From: Trema orientale
Lineage: Eukaryota > Streptophyta > Magnoliopsida > Rosales > Cannabaceae
Reading direction: 5' to 3'
DNA length: 64,000 bases
Assembly (NCBI GenBank): GCA_002914845.1
Contig: JXTC01000094.1
Span: 192,921 to 256,920 of the forward strand
A program made the position numbers and the translations under genes. Position 1 is the stretch's first letter. Every line of letters begins with the position of its first letter. Positions 59,915-64,000 of the stretch are shown here, piece by piece. The notes under the pieces were generated by a model. It was not told where the DNA came from, searched no databases, and saw nothing but the letters and a program-made list of their open reading frames with translations.

Positions 59915-60405
59915 TTTTATTATTATGTTTTTAAGTCCTAATGGAGGATTTAAAAATCTATTATTAGTTTATATGACTTAGAGTCACAAATTTTGTGATA
60001 GTGACAAGTTAGTATAAACAACTATGTATGTCTTTAGTAACATTTCTATTATTAATTATTTGTCTCAATGGTTGATTTAGTAATTTGTGATTTCTTTTCT
60101 ATTCGTAGTAATATTTTATTATTTTGTACCAAGTTTCAATGGAGAATTCAACAATATGACTTAGAGTCACACCTTTTTTGAAGCACTGTCACAATTTTGG
60201 AAAACTTAGTCATACACTACGAATGTTCCAATACAGATTATATATGTTCTTGTTTGTTCCAAAAAATTGATCGACCACAGATAGAGTCAATCAATGAACA
60301 TAACAATTCCACATTTTATTATTGTACGAAGGGTCAATGAAGGATTCAACAATTTGTAATTTAGAGTCATACCTTACGTGACGTGTAGTCACAATTTGGA
60401 AATGT
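59915..60405. repeat. Three ~195-bp repeats with GACTTAGAGTCACA core
   Basis: Units of the type ttattattNtgtacNaagNNtcaatg, GAGNATTCAACAAT, gacttagagtcaca and gtcacaattttgg begin near 59915, 60115 and 60315. The copies are diverged and there is no open frame. Confidence 0.6.
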
Positions 60406-61460
60406 GTGACTAAGTTACACAATATCTATTTTCTAGCACATATTGTGCATGTTCATGTTTTTTCCCTGCAAGCCGAAGTAGTAAGCCCATTCGGCGAACA
60501 AAATGGATTGAAACCCATTCTGATCTCACTCGAACCAATCCTCGACCTCCACCCAAACTGCCGCCTCACCTTCACAAGCCTCGACCGCAACCGCCCCAGT
60601 AGCACTGCCAACCCTAATTGTGCAAAAGCAGGAATATCATAATTAAGACCACCACACTCACAAACAACACTGAAAATGAAGGGCGATTCGATAATTGAAA
60701 TTCGAAATATGAGTCCATAAATTCCTTCACAAATGGGCTAACTTTTTTTTTTTTTGGGGGGGCAGACGATCAAATTTTCGCCATTTCAGTGATGTAGAAT
60801 AGGTTGGGTTAGTTTTGTAGATGGGGAAATGGTAGTTAGTAGTTTGAAAAAGAGAGAATGGGTGGTTTTCACATGGTTTCTCAGCAGTTTTAAGAAGGAA
60901 ATGGTGCAAACCCTCGTTCTCCTATCCCTCTTATTTTTTTAATAAAAAAAATGCACATAGGGAAATGAAAGAGACAGTCATAGTCATGAGGAAGAGAAAC
61001 TCTAATTTTGACTACACAAAATTTTGGTAATTCTGTAAATACTCTTTGAAAAATTTAAATACATGAATTAAAACACTCAAAAGGAAAAAGAAAATACAAG
61101 AATTAGAACATTGAAATAAAAAAATTATAGGATAAAAATATGGACAATACAAAACCTGCTATTGATTCGGTACGAATCTTGTCAAACTCCAAGTAATTAC
61201 AAAATAATCATACTATTGACTTTTGACTTCTATTCCATCAACGTCCAAGTTTAAGACCAATCAAGAACGTTGCAAGAGAAAGAAGAGAATTAAAATGGGT
61301 ATTCTTAAATTACTAATAAAAATCCAATTGATTTACAAAGAGAAGACTTTCCCAATAGTGTTTGAATAACTTAAATACCAAGAGACATTAAAAAAAGAAA
61401 GAAAAGAGAAAGAAACAATAGTTGAAAAAGAAACATAACTAATAATCAAAAGAAATGAAT
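60406..61460. other. Spacer with a GC-richer pocket, no gene assigned
   Basis: At 60470-60640 both strands have short open frames in less AT-rich DNA (plus strand includes LEPILDLHPNCRLTFTSL). I recognise no family. It may be a decayed exon. Confidence 0.4.
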
Positions 61461-61639
61461 AATGCTATGGGGCACTAGCGGCGGTGCCTAGCACCATAAT
61501 GATATGTCAGTCTGTCACTGGCTAATCATAATTATAATTCAGGTGGGGCTCATGTGAGACCCAGTTTATTAATTAAATCATCCAGTGATAGACAGACATG
61601 TCATTGTGGTGCTGGGCACAACTGGTGCCTTATAGCATT
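61461..61639. mobile_element. 179-bp MITE with ~57-bp inverted ends
   Basis: The left arm AATGCTATGGGGCACTAGCG ... CAGTCTGTCACTGG pairs with the right arm read backwards, AATGCTATAAGGCACCAGTT ... CTGTCTATCACTGG, over almost its whole length. Arms of about 57 bp surround a short loop. Target duplication not resolved. Confidence 0.78.
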
Positions 61640-61667
61640 GCTCAAAGAAAATGCATTTAAAGCCTAA

Positions 61668-62175
61668 GGGCTTGTTTGGATACATTTTAATTTTTTATTT
61701 TCTATTTAAATGAACAAAAATTTATATTTTTTAAAAAACATGCTTGGTAAGGGTACCATTGTTTTTTTTTAATATATTTTTAAAAAAATTGTAATTTTTT
61801 TAAAAAATAATACTAGTGAGGACTTTTTGCTATCAAAATGTTTTAAAACAAAAAGTAAACCCAGAAAGTGGTATGTTTCTAAATAAATTCTCCAAACTGT
61901 TATTTTTCTAAATAATTTTAAATAAAACTTTAAAACTAGTATTTTTGTAAATGGTATTTTTCTAAATTTAATTTTGAAAATGATATTTTTCTAAATAAAT
62001 GTTGACAAATGATATTTTTCTAATTAGCTTTTAAAGTTACCAAGCAAGTTTCTTATTTTTAAAATCTAAAAATATAAACACAATTTTTGTTTTTCTTTAT
62101 TTGACAGGAACAAAAGTTTTGTTTTCGCTTTTAATTTTTAGAAACAAAAAATTGAAATTCTATCCAAACATGACC
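61668..62175. mobile_element. 508-bp PIF/Harbinger-type MITE
   Basis: The left end GGGCTTGTTTGGATACATTT and the right end read backwards, GGTCATGTTTGGATAGAATT, are flanked by TAA on both sides (61665-61667 and 62176-62178). The interior holds degenerate AATGGTATTTTTCTAAAT repeats. The ends resemble those of the 28290-33864 transposon. Confidence 0.78.
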
Positions 62176-62716
62176 TAAATATTTAGATAGGATTTTTTTT
62201 TTCTTATTGCTTGAAAAGAGTTCACAACAACGTGGAAAGAAATATTTCCCTTATTTGAACAACAACCCATTTCACAAAACTATAGCAAAACCAAGAATCC
62301 ACTTTCTACTTTCGGTCACTGGAGTCAAATAGACATACCCATCTAATATTTTCCTAGAAAATCCATTTGAAACTAATTTCACCTACAATACAAATATGCA
62401 CTTACTCCAAATCAAAATTTAAATCAACAAACAAAATGAAATCTCAAGATCAGATCAATACATATAAGATTTGGAACTCAAAACCCAATCAATATAGAGA
62501 TTTAAGTTTAAAATAGACCCCAAAAGAGAGAATCTTTCCCTAATCTCGCAACGTGACAATGACAAGGACCCTCTTCTGCTCTTCCACGCCTTTCCTGGTG
62601 TAGCTAATCCATCGCTCTACAAGCTAGATCTAGTAGGAATGTCGAGGAAGGGGTGAAGGAAAGGAAAGAGAAGGAGGGATGATGGAGAAGATATGGAGAC
62701 AAGAAAAGTTTTTTTC

Positions 62717-62759
<43 letters not shown>

Positions 62760-63249
62760 TCGTATTCTTTAGCATTTCTAAGAATTTTTTAATTAATTTC
62801 TAATTTAGTTTTAAATGGTATCTTAGTATTTTTTTTTACTAGTCAAAACTGGCATCTAATTTGAAAAAGTTATGAATTTATTAAACATTTTAAATTAGGA
62901 GATGAAAGTTAATAATATCCAAAAAAAACGTTAAATTCTAAAAAATGTCAAAATGCAAGATATGAAAATGATATTATCCTTTACAAAAATCAACAGGCTT
63001 CTAAAACCTTCTATGGGTGAGCAATTTTGTAGAAAATGTCTAGATTGTGTGGGCTACTTGAGTGGATCAAGTTAAATTTTGGGCTTTGGATATTTATATC
63101 TATTTTTCAAAAAATATTACCAAATTTACGACCTTTCAAAAATAATAAAAATTCTGTACGACCTTTTTATGGCATTTTTCTAAATATTTTAGAAGCTAGA
63201 AAATACGGTGGTATTTTAGTAAATACGTCATTTTTTTTTTAACAGGAAA
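62176..63249. other. AT-rich spacer with a (TTA)n microsatellite
   Basis: A TTA/ATT run at about 62718-62757 is followed by AT-rich sequence. No gene recognised. Confidence 0.6.
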
Positions 63250-63690
63250 TCTTACCAATTTGGTTTAATTTGGTTTCCTATTAGCGAAATGTTATGTAAG
63301 TAAGTAAATCATAGAAAACCGCAAAGGTTTCCTGAAAACTAGTTTGGTTTCTTTTAGCGAATATCTTGTACGAAAATAAATCATAGGAAAGCACAAAGGT
63401 TTCCTGGAAGCCAGTTTGGTTTCCTTTAGCTGAATGTCCTATACGTAAGTAACTCACATAAAATCACGAACATTTCTTGGAAACTATTGTAGTTTTCTTT
63501 TTGCAGAATATCCTATAGCTAAATAGATCACAGGAAACCATCGTGGTTTTCTTTTAGAAGAATGCTTTGTAGCTAAGTAAATCACAGCAAATCATGAATG
63601 TTTCTTAGAAACCACTGTAGTTTCTTTTTCAAATCACAGGATACAATGAAAGTTTCCTGAAAACTATTATGATTTCTTTTTTGCAGAATG
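63250..63690. repeat. Minisatellite of ~75-bp units
   Basis: Five to six diverged units share TTTGGTTTCTTTTAGCGAAT, TANCTAAGTAAATCACAGGAAA and GGTTTCCTGGAAACTA segments. They start near 63260, 63340, 63415, 63490, 63545 and 63660. The last unit ends near a TTGCAGAATG that is followed by a short frame (ELGEALNKNAEEYDQVLKL) at about 63700-63756. Confidence 0.65.
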
Positions 63691-64000
63691 CCCTATAGCA
63701 AGAATTGGGTGAGGCATTGAACAAGAACGCTGAAGAATATGATCAAGTTCTCAAATTAAGTAATTATATTTTTGAAGTAAAAGCAACATAAATATATATT
63801 AGTTTTTGGATTCTGACAACTGATTTTTAATAACTAAATTAGTTTCTAGTAATCAATAATTGAATTAACCAAATAGTTCTACTGTTTATGATAGAAACTA
63901 ATTTTATTTTCAATTTTTATTAACTAAATAGTTATGATATTTATGGTGGAAACTAATATAATCGTTGGTTTTGAGTAACCCATTTAGTTTCTAGTTTTCA
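63691..64000. other. Window end: short frame, then TAACTAAATTAGTTTCTAGTAA-like repeats
   Basis: An open stretch AG|ELGEALNKNAEEYDQVLKL follows a pyrimidine-poor acceptor-like AG; it could be one exon of an unknown gene but nothing else supports it. From about 63800 the sequence again resembles the 52.8-54.0 kb motif tract. Confidence 0.35.

Noticed and set aside
63250..63690. Repeat array as a CRISPR
   Set aside because: Units are long and diverged without constant spacers, and the genome is a plant's.

Overview
This is a 64 kb piece of a flowering-plant (eudicot-type) nuclear genome. The genes are split by short GT-AG introns, the intergenic DNA is very AT-rich, and the transposon families are plant ones (PIF/Harbinger, CACTA, a SINE and a Tat/Ogre-type LTR element). 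No bacterial, organellar or viral gene arrangement is seen. Position 20532 is an unresolved base (n). I built gene models by hand from reading frames, splice sites and family motifs, and every multi-exon model closes in frame.

Layout. (1) 1-1467, minus strand: N-terminal half of the WD40 ribosome-biogenesis protein PWP2/UTP1, cut by the window edge. (2) 3831-7989, plus strand: a complete ten-exon TSO1/TCX-type CXC-domain regulator of 716 aa. (3) 9171-12810, minus: a nine-exon acyl-protein-thioesterase-like serine hydrolase of 256 aa. (4) 16739-19554, minus: six-exon mitochondrial cytochrome c oxidase subunit 5b, 172 aa. (5) 20.8-33.9 kb: a transposon block. It holds a 5.9 kb LTR element with two 1.4 kb LTRs and a broken gag but no pol, nested in an older inverted-repeat element, followed by a 5.6 kb decayed PIF/Harbinger transposon with both of its genes as pseudogenes. 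(6) 34269-38721, minus: 14-exon (6-4) photolyase UVR3, 537 aa. (7) 40178-43943, minus: a DUF642 cell-wall protein, 373 aa. (8) 44-56 kb: gene-free DNA with a SINE, a 1.77 kb non-autonomous CACTA element and a 1.2 kb tract built from a degenerate GGTTACTAGTAACC-like motif. (9) 56152-56526, minus: a 124-aa plant protein of unknown function. (10) 56.5-64 kb: repeats, MITEs, a frameshifted remnant resembling a Mutator-type transposase zinc knuckle, and minisatellites.

The genes do not form one pathway. The UVR3, COX5b and thioesterase genes lie in the same order and orientation that I recall for Arabidopsis chromosome 3 (At3g15620-At3g15650), so this looks like an ancestral gene block that transposons have stretched. 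I see no convincing undescribed multi-gene system. The observations most worth following are the gag-only LTR element, the GGTTACTAGTAACC-motif tract and its relatives elsewhere, the in-frame, stop-free 120-nt last intron of the photolyase gene, the TGTCGTTT-rich tract upstream of UVR3, and a promoter-like block at 55.6 kb with no evident gene.
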